Shown here: in pieces, positions 9,346-22,492 of the stretch
Position numbering within the stretch: the stretch's first letter is position 1
How the letters are laid out: the number at the start of each line of letters is the position of its first letter
Virus record (IMG/VR): IMGVR_UViG_3300026488_000021
Coordinates: 1-64,000 of that record
DNA: 64,000 nucleotides
Direction: 5' to 3' (one strand)
DNA from: a virus
Translations under genes and position numbers: made by a program
The notes under the pieces: model-generated
What the model saw: only the letters and a program-made list of their open reading frames with translations
Told to the model about the DNA's origin: nothing
Databases searched by the model: none

Positions 9346-10914
9346 ATGGCAAAAAGAAAACAACAAAATCAAAAATGAGGTGTTTTAATTCCAGTAATTA
9401 AATGAGGTTGAAACTGATGAGCTTCTTCTTTTATAGAATTAAATGATACACCTGGTTCTTTTTCTTGACAGGCAGGGAAAACGTTAAAAGTAAATGCATC
9501 AGAAGATTGATTAGAGTTTACACCTAATACAGGAACAGATGAAAAAGTATGACTTAATGCATTAGATGTACCTGGTTATTTGGAAGATAAAATAGATTGA
9601 AATACTATTAAATCAGATTGAACAAAAATATTAGTTGATTGAAGTGTATTAGATGTAAATAAAGTTGATGGCAAAGACGTTAATGACAATAAAATAGATA
9701 ATACTGCACTATGGACAGCTAAAAAGATTTGAGATGAACTTAATAAAAAAGTAGATAAAGTAGTATGAAAATGATTGTCTACAAATGATTTTACTGATGC
9801 TTATAAGAATAAATTAGACTGAATTGAAGATTGAGCTGAAAAAAATGTACAATCTGATTGGAACCAAATAGACAATACAAAAGATGATTATATAAAAAAC
9901 AAACCAGATTTATCTATTTATGAAGAAAAAGCAAACAAAGTATCATCTTGGCAAACTACACCAGACAATATTCATTATCCATCAGAAAAACTAGTTAAGG
10001 ATAATATAGACGATTTACAAAATAATAAAGCTGATAAAATCACTTCGTGAGTAGAAAATAATTTTGTTTCAATAGATAACACGTGAAACATAAAAGACAG
10101 TTGAAAGAAAGCAGATGATTTTGCAAATGCAACACATACACACAATTGGACTGATGTAAATAAAACTTGAAGTAAATTATCTGATATAGAAGATGTACCA
10201 GCTTATACAGGGAATGCAGGTAAGCTATTAGCTGTTAATAATACAGAAGACTGATTAGAATGGGTTGAGTGATGAGGTTGATGAGGTGGTTGATGATGAG
10301 GTTGATGAGGTGGTTGATGAACTATACCTAATAATCCATATGCAATATATAAACTTAATTGAGATTTAACAGACAGTAGTTGAAATTGAAGAGATTTAAC
10401 ATTGTATATTTGAACTCCAACTTATAAGACAGAGTGAGATATTACATATGTTGACACAAGAAGTAATAAAATTGCTACAAGAATGGATGGTGGTACCTTA
10501 CTAAACCAATGGACCTTTTATGTTAAATTAAGAGATGTTGGAACAAGTACTCGGCAAACCATCTTTGGTTGAGAGACTAATGATAATATTGCAGTTTCAA
10601 TATATAAAAGTAGTAATAAATATGTTATTAACTGATATAAATCTGGACACTGAACTCAATATTCCTATGCAAGTGATGTTAATGTAGATTGAAATTGGCA
10701 CAAATTAGCAATTAGTTATAACAATTGAACTATCAAAATATATATGGATTGACAATTTAAAGTCTCTAAGAGTTGAACTTTGGACTTTAATTGTAATACA
10801 TTCTTTTCTGATGAATATAATAGTGCGAATGAGCCTGCATCTTGAGAGTTTGATGATATAATTGTATACGATAGAGTATTAACAGATAGTGAAGCAAAAA
10901 GTTTAACAAGTTAA
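9346..10914 (+). CDS. Tail fibre with poly-glycine linker and lectin-like C-terminal domain
   Basis: 522 aa from ATG 9346; an in-frame ATG at 9298 would add 16 residues. The N-terminus contains LNDTPGSFSGQAGK, also present in gene 23689. The shaft has fibre repeats (LSTNDFTDAYKNKLDGIEDGA) like many phage fibres. At about residues 300-320 there is an uninterrupted run of 17 glycines, written as TGA and GGT codons. The C-terminal 200 residues look like a concanavalin/laminin-G lectin (WTFYVKLRD, GNWHKLAISY, FDDIIVYDRVL), which would bind surface sugar. Reading TGA as tryptophan would make an implausible run, so this protein is independent evidence for Gly. Confidence 0.85.
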
Positions 10915-10940
10915 AATTTTATATTTTAAAAAAAATAATT

Positions 10941-11267
10941 ATGCCTAAAATTGAAGAAAATAAAGAATTGAAATATTTAATTCAAGCAGGAAATGATTTA
11001 TATCCTTGAAGATTTTTATGAGTTTTAGATTGAAAAATAATCTTGAAATGATGAGATAAAGTTGATGAAAATAAAGTAAATGAATATATAAAAAAAATTA
11101 AGAAAAAGGAAAATATTCTCTCAGTAGCAACACTAACAGACCAACTTAATTTAATTGCCTGAGTATTAGCAGAACAAATAGAGGCAAAACCAGTCAATGA
11201 AAGAACAGAGTTAGAAAAAAAATGATTAAAGATTTATAAGTCTATAATGAGGATTTTAAACCAATAA
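10941..11267 (+). CDS. Hypothetical protein (108 aa)
   Basis: Starts at ATG 10941 after the fibre gene. The N-terminal part is aromatic and glycine-rich (LYPGRFLGVLDGKIILKGGDKVD); the C-terminal part is helical and charged. Seven or more TGA codons encode glycine. It lies between the fibre and a small membrane protein, so a structural or lysis-related role is possible. No family is recognised. Confidence 0.65.
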
Positions 11268-11276
11268 ATTAATATT

Positions 11277-11645
11277 ATGAGGACTATAGAACAAATAGTA
11301 ACTGAAAATTGATATACAATAGAAGAATTAAAAGAATGTAAATATTGTAATTGATGTTGATGAAAGGGAGGGATTAATTTTGAATTACTTATAAAATCTC
11401 TCCCTTATTTTAAAAAAGATAAAGGTAAACAGTTATTAGAAGATTTACACTTGCTATGTAATATGCACGATATATGGTTTTATAAATGATGAAATCTTAT
11501 TGATTTTTTTGTTGTGAATCTTATATTTAGTGTATGAGTCTATAGATTGTTACATTGGACATTATTTATTGTTAGATTATTTCTCTTTGTAATATTATAT
11601 TTATTGTTAAATTTATTTGGAATAAGATATTTTAATAGGTGATAA
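11277..11645 (+). CDS. Membrane protein with Cys-rich N-terminus (122 aa)
   Basis: N-terminal CKYCNGCGGKGG cluster, in which four of the glycines or their neighbours are TGA codons. A polar middle (LHLLCNMHDIWFY) follows, then two closely spaced hydrophobic segments (about residues 75-115). The Cys pattern could bind zinc. It immediately precedes the holin, which suggests a lysis cassette. No family is recognised with confidence. Confidence 0.65.
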
Positions 11646-11653
11646 GGTTAATT

Positions 11654-12259
11654 ATGGATGCGATTACAGCGTTACTTAATACAACACTATTGTATATTAA
11701 ACAAGCATTAAGTATGTTCCGGTTTAAAGTTATATTATCATTACTTGTAATTATTGCTTGATATATTCTAAACATGTATTACTCGCAACAAGTAGCAATA
11801 GATATGTTATTTATGTTTATGGTTATAGATTTTTTGTTATGATTTTGATTATCAATATATAATAAAACTACATCTAGTTTTAGGATGTGGATATGATTAG
11901 GGAAATTTATTGCATACTTTGTGGTCATATTCGTTTGATACGCCTTTGATATGATGATGTTTTGAGAACCAGTTCAATACTGAATGCACTACTTCTTTAT
12001 TGTATATCTCTGAATAACGGAATTAATTAGTATATGAGAACACTTACATACAATAGGTATTGACCTTCCGCTTATAAGAGATTTAAAGAAGATTCGTAAG
12101 GAAATGCAACACAAATCTGTTAGCGAGATTATATGAGATAAATTAGATTTTGTTTTACATCATAATTATAATAATAATGGCATTCAAAAAGGAGACTACG
12201 AGAAAAAGGGCTTCAAGGAAGACGCCAAAGAAAACATCAACAAAGACATCAAAAAATAA
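11654..12259 (+). CDS. Phage holin (family 4 / toxin-secretion type)
   Basis: 201 aa. The N-terminus is amphipathic, then three or four transmembrane segments run from about residues 22 to 130. The diagnostic end follows: ITELISIGEHLHTIGIDLP, then a charged tail, as in class 4 holins. Holins make the membrane pore that lets the lytic enzyme reach the wall and set the time of lysis. The peptidase gene 12474 lies close downstream. The last 83 nt also encode the start of another protein in a different frame. Confidence 0.82.
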
Positions 12260-12452
12260 AGTAGTTAAACTATGAAAGAAGACTATTAAAATTAAACACC
12301 CTTGAGCTACAGGTAATGCTTGTAGAAAAATGTGATATTCATCTTGATGTGACCCAAGATGTTTAAGTAAACTAAAAAAAAGGTGAGGTGTGTGGACCAA
12401 AAGAGCTGCACTGGCTAAATGATTATGTAAAATGAAGAAGAAAAGAAAATAA
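12177..12452 (+). CDS. Small very basic Cys-containing protein overlapping the holin (91 aa)
   Basis: ATG 12177 lies inside the holin gene; 83 nt are read in two frames. The N-terminal 35 residues are almost all Lys, Arg, Thr and Ser (RKRASRKTPKKTSTKTSKN), like a histone tail. The C-terminal part is ordered, with GNACRKMGYSSGCDPRC and GLCKMKKKRK, four cysteines in all. It may bind nucleic acid or negatively charged wall polymers. The stretch past the overlap keeps a clear coding pattern with six TGA glycines, which supports a real gene. Confidence 0.65.
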
Positions 12453-12473
12453 TTTATATTTTAACTATCTTTT

Positions 12474-13559
12474 ATGAGAAAAGCATTAATTAAAGCTTTA
12501 GAGGCTATAAAGAAAACTATATATAAACTAATAGATATTATTTTTAAAAAAGTTGAAGATGAGATGCCTGATGACTTATGAGCTAGATGGTATGGACCTA
12601 TGGAAGCAGATCCTAGAGACTTTAAAGTAGAGAATATTTTATGAAAGATAGATAAAAGCAAAATTAAGGATAATGTTGATTTACTTAAAGAAGCTGATAA
12701 TAAACTAGTACCAGTATATCAATGATGTGTTCCAAGTTGTACTGCTAGTGCTTTAACTAATTATATTACTTTACAGGAAGCCATTGAAAGAAATAAAAAA
12801 CTGGATTTTAAAGTAGAGATAGATTGAATTAAAGGTGCTAAAAGATTACGGAGTGAAATGGGACACAAATGGGTTTGTAAATGAGAACACGGTGATTATT
12901 TGGAACACGCATTAAAGTTAGTAAGGCATAATAAATTACTTGCTGAGATAACTTATTACAATCCGTTAAGCATTAAAGACGAATACTTATGAATTACAGG
13001 ATACGCTTATGCTAATGCTACAGCAGATAATATGAAATACTGGTTGAGTATGTGATATCCATTATACTTTGCCTTCAGAGGGAATAAGAATACTCGGACT
13101 GAGATGGCTTTATGAGAGATTAAAACTTACAACTTTACTCCTACTGGTTGACACGCAGTAACAGCTTATTGATATGATGAAGATTACTTGTATTTCATAA
13201 ATAGTTGGGAACCTAATGACTGAACTAAATATGAATGAGAATATGCAGTATTTAAAATAAAGTGGGGCTGATTAATGGAGATGGTTAGAAAATGATTAGC
13301 TAATTGGAGATTCTGGATTGTATACAATGTTGATGATAATTTAGATTCTTACAAAAGAAAAATGTTTGTGGATTATAAGATTAACGGAGAAACTGAACAA
13401 GGACAAGCTGTGAAATACTTTACCGAGAAAAAGATTATTAAGTGAGTTCCTAAGGAAGATTGAAGACGGCTTGAACCAAATAGACCTGTTACTAGACTAG
13501 AATTAATAGTTATTTTATATAGGTTCTTGAAAACTATAATTAATCAGGACAAGAGTTAA
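12474..13559 (+). CDS. Papain-like (C1 family) peptidase with C-terminal SLH-like domain
   Basis: 361 aa. The catalytic triad is visible: YQGCVPSCTAS with nucleophile Cys89, GGHAVTAYGYD with His227, and FINSWE with Asn243. The glycine after the oxyanion Gln and the first glycine of the GGH are TGA. The last 60 residues resemble an S-layer homology domain (AVKYFTEKKIIKGVP, then PNRPVTRLELIVILYRFL), which would anchor the enzyme to the cell envelope. It follows the holin, so it may cleave envelope or S-layer protein during lysis or entry. A C1 protease in this role is unusual; most endolysins are glycosidases or amidases. Confidence 0.85.
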
Positions 13560-13573
13560 TCTCTTGTTTTTTT
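13550..13573 (+). terminator. Rho-independent terminator after the lysis genes
   Basis: CAAGAG-TTAAT-CTCTTG stem followed by seven T, overlapping the peptidase stop codon. Confidence 0.85.
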
Positions 13574-13621
13574 AATTAAATTAAATATATTTTTTTTAGT
13601 TTATAATTTTATAAAATATGA

Positions 13622-16600
13622 ATGACTTGGTACAATCCACTAACTTGGTTTGATAATGAAACAAATAGTACAGAACAACAAAATAAAAAGGTACTAGATA
13701 CATTATTGGATTCACCGGAGTATAATGAATGATTTTTGAATTGGATAAATAACAGGATTGCAGATGTTACAAAACATATTCCAGTGTTAGATGAATATGC
13801 AAAAACTACCGCTGCTGAGAATATAGCGGAACAATTTGAGAAAGCTACTCAGCAGTTACCAGAAGTATTTAAAGCAAATAATATTACAGCTTATGATGTA
13901 TATAAATATTTAAATAATAAGCTAGATGATAAAGAATTAGAAAACAAAATTAAATGACTTGCTACACAATATGACATTTCTAAATTTAAAAATATAGTTC
14001 CAAATGCAGAAGAAAAATTAAAGCAAATGTGATATAAATGAGATATTATTGCAAAACTTTCCCCTGAAAAAATTATCTCTGAATATACAAAAGAACTTAC
14101 ACAATGAACAATATGAAAACAATTATCTGATTTAACTAACAAATGAGTAATAACAAAAAAAGAAGCTAATAATACGATGAATATAATGAAAGATTATATA
14201 AAAAGGCTAGCAGAAATAGATCTATCTATGAAGAAAAGTTTTTGAGATAGAACACCAGAAAAACTTAAATCTTGACTTAGAAATGTTCGTAATCTTATTA
14301 ACACATATTTGACAGCAGTTGTAGATAAGTTAAAAGAATATTGATGAGATTTTGAAAAAGTATCTAATGATGATGAATTAAATCAACTAGCATCACAAAT
14401 AGAAGATTGATTAAATTCTCTTAGGACACTATCTTCTTTACAAGGTATAGCAGATAAAGAATCAGTATTAGGGAAAATTAAAAGTTGAGCTTGAACTATT
14501 ATGTGATTTTTAAATACAGCAGTTCAGAAATGAGAGGAGTGATGGGCAGAACTGGTAAATGCTATTACTCCATATCATGTTGAATGGGGGAATAATTTAC
14601 AAGAAAGAATAGATCTTGCAGACAATAAATCAACACTTTACGATAAAGTAATGCAATGAGTTTGAAATACTATTGCTGACTTAGTTCCTTGAACTGTTTC
14701 AACAATTTTATGAATATGATGAGTATCGAAAGTAGCGGGAGCTACTGAAAAGATAAGCCCATTGTTATCTAAAACAATAAATGTTTTATGAACTAATGAA
14801 GCAATTAACTGAATTTTTAATCATTATTTTGATCCTGCACAAACTAGATTGACACAACAAACTGATATGTTATTCGATATTGCTGGTGAAGCTATAATGA
14901 ATCCTGCTTTATCTCTTATTTGACAGACAGGTAAGAAAATTTTAGGGTTAACAGAAAAAGATGCGTTAAAGAAATATTTAGATGATACAGAATTTATTAT
15001 TAAAGATAAAGATTGAAAACAAGTAAAAGTTAAATGAAATGAAGTATTTAAGAATTTATGAGATATAGAAGAATTTGCAAAGGCTAAATGAATAAGTGAT
15101 TATAACGCAATTAAAGATTTGTTTCAAAAATATATAGCTAAGCTTGATGAGTTGAATAAGAAAAAAAGTTGATTATTCAGCCCATTAGTTAAAATAACAA
15201 AGAAAGCAGTGTTAGAGGACATTAATAATTATCTTAAAAAAACTAATAGTAATCCAGTATTGTCCAAGGTACTTGATACTGTTATTAAAACTAATAACAG
15301 TAAAGCAATTGATAAAGTTTTTGATTATGTTAGTCAATCTGCAAAAGAATGGAGTGAGAGTGTTGATAAATATTTAAAAACTGCAAACAATTTAAGTGAT
15401 ATTAAAAACTTTTTAACACACTTAGACTTAAAGAAAACATTTTTGAAAAAAGTTTCTAATGACTTATCTGTCAAGAATTGAGACGTGATTAAGATAGCAA
15501 ATACTAATCCTATTCCAAAAGATTATGATTTTAAATTAAAGTATAATTTAAAAGAAGGAACGTTAGAAGATGATACATTCAGTAAAGTAATGTGAGATGC
15601 TGTTGAGTATGCTTATAAGAAATTTAATTGAAAACCTGTATCGTATGATGAATTTGTGGATACAATAGTATGATATTTCAAAAATGTATGAGAGGTAAGT
15701 AAACTTCCTAGGACATATCAAGATCTAATTAATAGGGTTGTAAAACAGTTGATAAAATGGAAAAAGGATAATGTATTAAGTTGAACTAAGATTCAATTAT
15801 TTAAAAATAAAAAATGAGCATTATGATTAACTGATAATACAAAAGATATTGTTAAAGTGAATACATTAAAAGAACTATACTGAAATAATCCTGAAAACTT
15901 TTTTATAGTATTATTCCACGAGCTAACACATAGAAAATGAGAAAACTTTTTTAGAAAAGTTACAGGTGAAAAAGTAACAAAGAGATTAGATGATATTTAT
16001 GAAAAAGCAGTTGCTGGGGTAAAGCAGTTAATACAAATAGCAGAGTGAGAACAAAAAAAAGATTTAGAGAAATTATTGAAAACAATTCTACAAAGTAAGG
16101 AAGAGTTTCTTGCTTATGTTATTTGAGAAATGATAGTAAGGTGAAATAAAAGCGATATCTTAGACAGATTATTGAAACAGTTATCTGATTTATGAATAGA
16201 TATAAAACAAGATGAACTTAATCTTTTTAAAGAAGCTATAAAGAAATATATTTCAAAAAGATTTTTCGTTGATAATCCAGATAAAGTAAATTGAGTATTA
16301 AAATTTGCTGCTAATATTGGTTTAATTATTAATAAATGATATAAAACTATAAAAAATTATTTTACAAATTTTGTAAAATTTAGAGATATCAAAGAACTAG
16401 AAAAAGCTATTGATATAATGACTGAAAAAGAATTTAATGATTTTGTAAGAAATATATTTGGTAGTAAATATCTAGCTTATAAGAATAAATACTGAATACC
16501 GGATAAGGATTTTAGAGAACTTGTTAGATTACAATTAAAATTATGATTATGATGAGAAAATGGATTAAAAGCTGCTGCTGTTTGGAATTATATTGATGAT

Positions 16601-17569
16601 TTAGTAACAGCATCAGTTAAAAAGAATTCTATACCAGATATTCCAGATTACTTCAAGAAATTATTTGATAATGATAGTCTATCAAAAATAGAACAACTAA
16701 GAGAGTTAGCTATTAAATATTATAATGAATGATTAAATGTAACAAATATAGCAAAAGAATTATGAAAAACAAAATTGTGAAAAACAGCAACGGAAGCACT
16801 TGCATTTATGTTAAAATCCCTTGCTGATGGGAAAATTGATAATATCACACTAAATACTGCTGCTTATTTGTGGAGTAGAGTTGTAGGAGACGATGTGTTA
16901 AAAACAATAAAAGCAAAGGAAGATTATTTATCAAAAGCTTTAAATTATATTACTAAAAAACTTTGAATAAAGAAATGAGATGATTCAATAAAATGATTAT
17001 TACAAAGTATGTGATATGATATAGATAATAGGTATATCAACAAATTTAAGAACACAAACTTTGATATTTGAATATGATTAAAAAACTGATGGATTACTAA
17101 AATAGCTAACATTGATAAGAATAAAGCAGAGGCATTAATTAAGGCTAATTATTATAGATTTAATCCTATTGTTGCTAGAAATTTAAATAAATGATTAGTT
17201 AAACAATATCCAGAACTTGCAAATCTAGATGAGAGGTTGTATACACAAGCTTTAAAGAACTATCAGTATGTTAAAAAGATCCCTATCCCTGTATGAACAA
17301 GAAAATATCCAGGAATAGAAAATAGGTTTTTAGCACCTTTGGTTGAAAAAGATGGTAAAAACATTATAGTAACAACAGATGACTGAGTAAAATATATATA
17401 TGATGAAAAGACCTGAAATATGATAAAACAGAACATTCCAGCAACAGAAATAATAAAACAGGAATATGAAAGTAATAGGTATTTAAAAATTAAGGATACT
17501 ATTGATTACTTAATTAGTGATGAAAAGTATGCAATGTTTAAAAATTTCAAAAAGGCTTTAAATTGTTAA
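13622..17569 (+). CDS. Giant virion-type protein with HELTH metallopeptidase motif (1315 aa)
   Basis: Start ATG 13622; the ATG at 13618 is in a frame that stops at once. The protein is long, Lys/Asp/Asn-rich and mostly helical. A hydrophobic stretch near residues 345-380 contains LGIGGVSKVAG. A zinc-metallopeptidase motif HELTH is at residues 766-770 (FHELTHRKGENFF). About 100 TGA glycines keep one frame open throughout. With the next gene it forms a pair of giant proteins placed after the lysis cassette. They resemble large polyvalent proteins that phages package and inject to act on the new host. The peptidase motif is seen; injection is inferred. Confidence 0.75.
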
Positions 17570-17578
17570 GAATAATAA

Positions 17579-20500
17579 ATGGTTTGTGTTGATATTAAGA
17601 AATATATGTGAGACTTGTTCCCTTACTACAAAAGATTATGAGAAATGTCTGAGGAAGAAATGCAGACATTTCTTTCTTTATTAGAAAAGAAATGATATAC
17701 ACTTGAAAGTTTTTTAGATGAAGTAAGTAAAAAATTCCCAGAAACAAAAGACTATAATGATTATGTAGCTAAATGATATGAGATGTCTAAGATGATGAAG
17801 TCTAATATGTATGCATATATAAATAAAAATATTAAGAAGAATATGGTAGAAAATACAAAAAAGATGATAGAAAAAATAATAAATGAAAAAGATAAGATAA
17901 AAAGAGAACAATATATAAAGGAGCTTCAAAAAAATATTAAAAGGTGAGATGATGTCGCAAATTTATTTGATGAACTTGTAACAGATATTTCATTAAGTAA
18001 AGAAGAAAAACAGGAACTTACTAAGTTGTTTTATTGAGATACTGAATTAGAAAAATTATTACAAGATAAAGATATAAGATGATTGCAAAATTATTATAAA
18101 AATCTAGACAAAAAAGCTGCACAATATGATTTGGAGAATGCTGATGCTGCTCTAACCACATTAAACAGTCATACATATTTCCTAGAAAAAGTAAAAGATA
18201 AAATATTTTTTGCAGATAAAACTACGGTTGAAAGGAATACAAAAAGAATTTATAAAGATTGATTTAGAGATTTTTCTAATTTATATGATATCCGGAATGA
18301 AAGTAAATTTAAATATTGAGATATCCTAAACCAATTAAGAAAAGAGAATAAGACAGAAGAGTATAATATCTCTGAAATACTAAACCAGATAAATCAACAA
18401 AGATGAACAAATTATAAATTTGTATGATTTGTTAATAAAGATACTGCTCTTTTACAGGATTCTGAATGAAATGTTTTTGTAGTAAATACCTGAATGTTCC
18501 AACAAGATATCGATACAATCATAAATTACTTTTCTGCTGATATCGGTTGAGAATATTGAATGAAAGATTTTACACATGCAAAAGAAATAACAAAAAACAA
18601 ATTTTGAGAAGATATTGCTAACAATATTTCAGATGTAGAAAAAGTTGCATATATAGAAGAACAATATAAAGAATTAAAAAAGAGATTCGATGAGTGAAAA
18701 TTGTGAGACTTAACAAAAGAGGAGGTTCAAGAACTTATCAGTTGATTAGAGAAAGAAGCAGATAGTTTGATAGAAGATAACCTAATAAGATATACTGAAT
18801 TAGTTCATAAGTTTCCTGAGTATATAACTGGGAAGTTAGAACATAGATTTTGAGAAAATGTATTATCTACATTTTGAATTAATAGTTATTTAGTAAATTT
18901 ATTGTCTAACATTGAATTAATTGAAGAATATTCACCTGAATTAGCTACTATGATTAAGAAAATTTTAAGGGTTAATGAAACAAAAGTAAAGGATTTACAG
19001 ATAGATTTATTAAAAAAATTAAACACTTTAATTACAGAAAATCCTAAAATTGTAGATGAAATAGAGCAATACGAACCTATGATGGTAGTATTAGATACAT
19101 TACAAAAGAGAATAAAAAACTTAGAAACAGATAAATGAATAAAATTAGAGGATGAGTTTTATATGTATTATCAAAAAGAATTATTAAATTTAGATAATTA
19201 TGAAGATAAACTGATAAAATTTAAGAATTACATAAACCAATATTTAGAGAATATTGGTAAATGAGATTATAAGATTACAGATGAACAAATTATGGTTCAG
19301 AGGAATTTGTTCGAAAGGAGTAAAAATGCATTTTCAAAAGAATGATATGTTTGATATGCGTTCTTAAAATACTGAATTGATACTTCTATTAGAGTCCCAT
19401 TTAAATATAAAATTAAAACTGACTTACAGGTAATAACAAGAGAATTTGTAAAAGCTTATCCAAAGTTGGATGAAAATATATTATATGATAAGATAATAGA
19501 TATTTTTTCTAAAAACAAAAACTTAATTGTATGATTTAATAATCTTAGATCAACATTTGAACCTTTTGATAAAGCATACCAAGAATCTGTTTGAAGCCAA
19601 TATAGTTTGATAGATATATTACTACAAAAAGCTTGAATGAATGAAAACAATATTAAGAGAATCAAAGGGGATTTATATTGAAAATCAGTATTTTGAGATA
19701 ATAAATGGTATGAAGTAATTTGAATAATTAGAGACATTTATTATAAAACTTCTATGACATTATTTGGTGGTAAAGGTTTATCTATTGCTTTCCAGAACTT
19801 ATATACAATTCCTGAATCATTATCATTATATCAAATAAAAAATCCTTGACAATATAAGGAATTCTTAAATATATTAAATGAATTAAATAATCAAAAAATA
19901 AAAAAGAAATTAGAACAAGAAATATTCTCGCCATTAGAAAATGAGATTATAAAATATTCTGAAAATAACAAACTTACTTGGGATATTAGGATAGCAAATA
20001 AATTCAATTTATGGTTATACAAAATTCTTAAAAAATTTAATTTAAATAGTTTAGCTGATGCTGTATTAAACAAGAAACTTGTTCAGCAATTGAATTGAGT
20101 TATATTTAATCCTGCTGGTGTGGTAGATGAATTAGCTAAAAAAACTTTTGTTAAAGACAAAATATTTGACTATGTTCTTAACGATGCTTGAATTGATATG
20201 AATGAATTGAAATTATTAGTTGATAAAGCTAACAAATGAGATTTAGAAGCATTAGCTACAATTAATAAACTAATAGATGATGCGAATGAAAAAGCTTTGG
20301 TAGAATATACAAGATTGTATAAAGTTGCTTATCATGCAGGTTTAACTAGGAATTCGTTTTCTAGACATATCTTCTTAAATATATTCTCTTCTTGGTGAAG
20401 TAAAAAATTTGCGTCATATATGACAGACATATTTATTACACCTATTAGAGATGCTGCTACAATTTATAGAATAACTTGAAGTACAAAAGCAGCAACAGCT

Positions 20501-22492
20501 AGTTTATTTTCATCACTAGTTAAATCAAAAAGATTACAAGCAATTCTAAAACAATTATATATGGCTTCATTTTTAATATACAATATCCATAAAGATACAG
20601 AAGTTGACTGAGATGAAGTAAAAGCTATAAAAGAAGCACTAATCCCATTCCAAGCATTTCAATCGTTTGTTTTAACAAGAGCTATTGGTAAAGCTATTGA
20701 CTACTGACTTATAGCATACAAAGATGATGCTGATTTTTGAAAAACATTGTTATGGACTTTACACTGATTTTGACAAGCAGTATTTAGTAATTTTATGAAA
20801 GATGTAAAATACTTTTGACAATTAGTGTGACAACCAGCTATATATTTAGCTATGTGAAAAGATGACCAAGCTATTTACACATTCTTTTATAATCTTGTAA
20901 ATGCAGCAAATACTACATTATCGTATAATATGTTTGATCAATATAAATGAGTATATACAACAAGATTTGATAGTAAAACTAGATTGTGATTGTTAGAATG
21001 AGCCTTATGATTTCCATTAACAAAATGGTGAGAAGAGAAATGGGATCTTGTAAATGAGAACAAATATAAAGAGTTTTTAAAGAAATGAATGTCTAGTATA
21101 GTAAAGGATTATAAATTATCATTTTTATGAAGTTATTACGCAGCCAGTTATTCATATAAGTTTACTAAGCTATGACAACAATTAGATAGTGATGTTGACT
21201 TTAAAATAATGAAAGAAACTTGAGAAATTCCTGATAGTTTATTAGAAGATGATAAGAGTATAAATAAATTGTATAACTTTATAACAAAATCTGATTACTT
21301 ACAATGATGGAATCTGGAATGATGAACAACTGAATGGCAGTGAAAATTGTGATTAATATTTAATGAGCTACAAGAAAAATGATATGACCTAAATAAACTT
21401 ATTGTAATAGTTAATTCTAGTTTAATTAAGTGAGATACACAGACAGCATTAAAATTGCTAGCTTGATTAGACACAAAAGCAGGTGCAACTATGATTACAG
21501 CATATATGGCGCAAAAGGAATACCAATCATTAGTAAATAATTTAAAAACATCTTTGTGAGTTAAGAAAATATCTGATATACCACAAGACACATTAAGACA
21601 AATAAAAGTAAATATTATTAAAAAATACCTTCCTGTATTAGAATGATTAGATAAGCATTTACACTCAAAAGTATCATGATACTACATACAAAAAACATAT
21701 TGAGATAATAAAGACTTATATACAAATGATATTAAAAAAGATATGGAATTAGAGTTATTTGCAGAACTAATAGATTTACAAAAAACAGATTTTAATAATC
21801 AATTATTTACTAGTATCCCTGCTAAGTTATTGAGAGATACTGATAAAGAAAACTTCCAACCTATGTTAGATAGACTTTGGAATTTAATAGATAATTTATG
21901 AGTATCATCTACTACAAAGACTATTGCTAAAACTGCATTGTTATATGCAAATTTAAATAAGGTTAAGGATTTATTATTATCTAATCCAGATAAATATTGA
22001 CCTTACGTAAATAAACTTGCTGATTTAATTTGGGAAACAGACAAGAGAATTCAAGCTAATCCGGAAATATTAGAATGATTATTTTCAAACAATACAAAGG
22101 TAAAACCAAATAGATTTGGATTAGTAGATACAAAACCTGCTAAATTAGCTAGGCATATAAAGAAAGAGATTTCTAAACTAAAAGAGTTAACTTTAAAACT
22201 ACCGACATATAAACCAAAAGCATTCTCAAAAATTAAATATTCGGTATACAATCCTAAAACTTTAAAAACTAATATTAAAATAGATGCAAATAAAATCTGA
22301 ATTAGAAGAGAAAAATTGAAACCAATCAACCCAGGACAACTTAGAACTGAAATCCTTAGAACAAGAGAAAAATATATTAAAGCCAAAAGAGCTAGGAAAC
22401 CTAAAACAAAACCTGTTGGAAAAACATACAAGAAGACAAAACCAAATAAAGCAACTAGAACAAAAATTAAACCAAGTAGGGTTAACAGATAA
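17579..22492 (+). CDS. Giant virion-type protein (1637 aa)
   Basis: Begins 10 nt after the stop of the 1315 aa gene. The N-terminal half is charged and helical (many KK/EE coiled-coil stretches). The middle part from about residue 900 has amphipathic and semi-hydrophobic helices, and the last 110 residues are strongly basic and Pro/Lys-rich (RTKIKPSRVNR end). No enzyme motif is recognised. Length, pairing and location suggest an internal virion or ejection protein. The final 70 codons overlap another reading frame (see 22416-22961). Confidence 0.72.
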
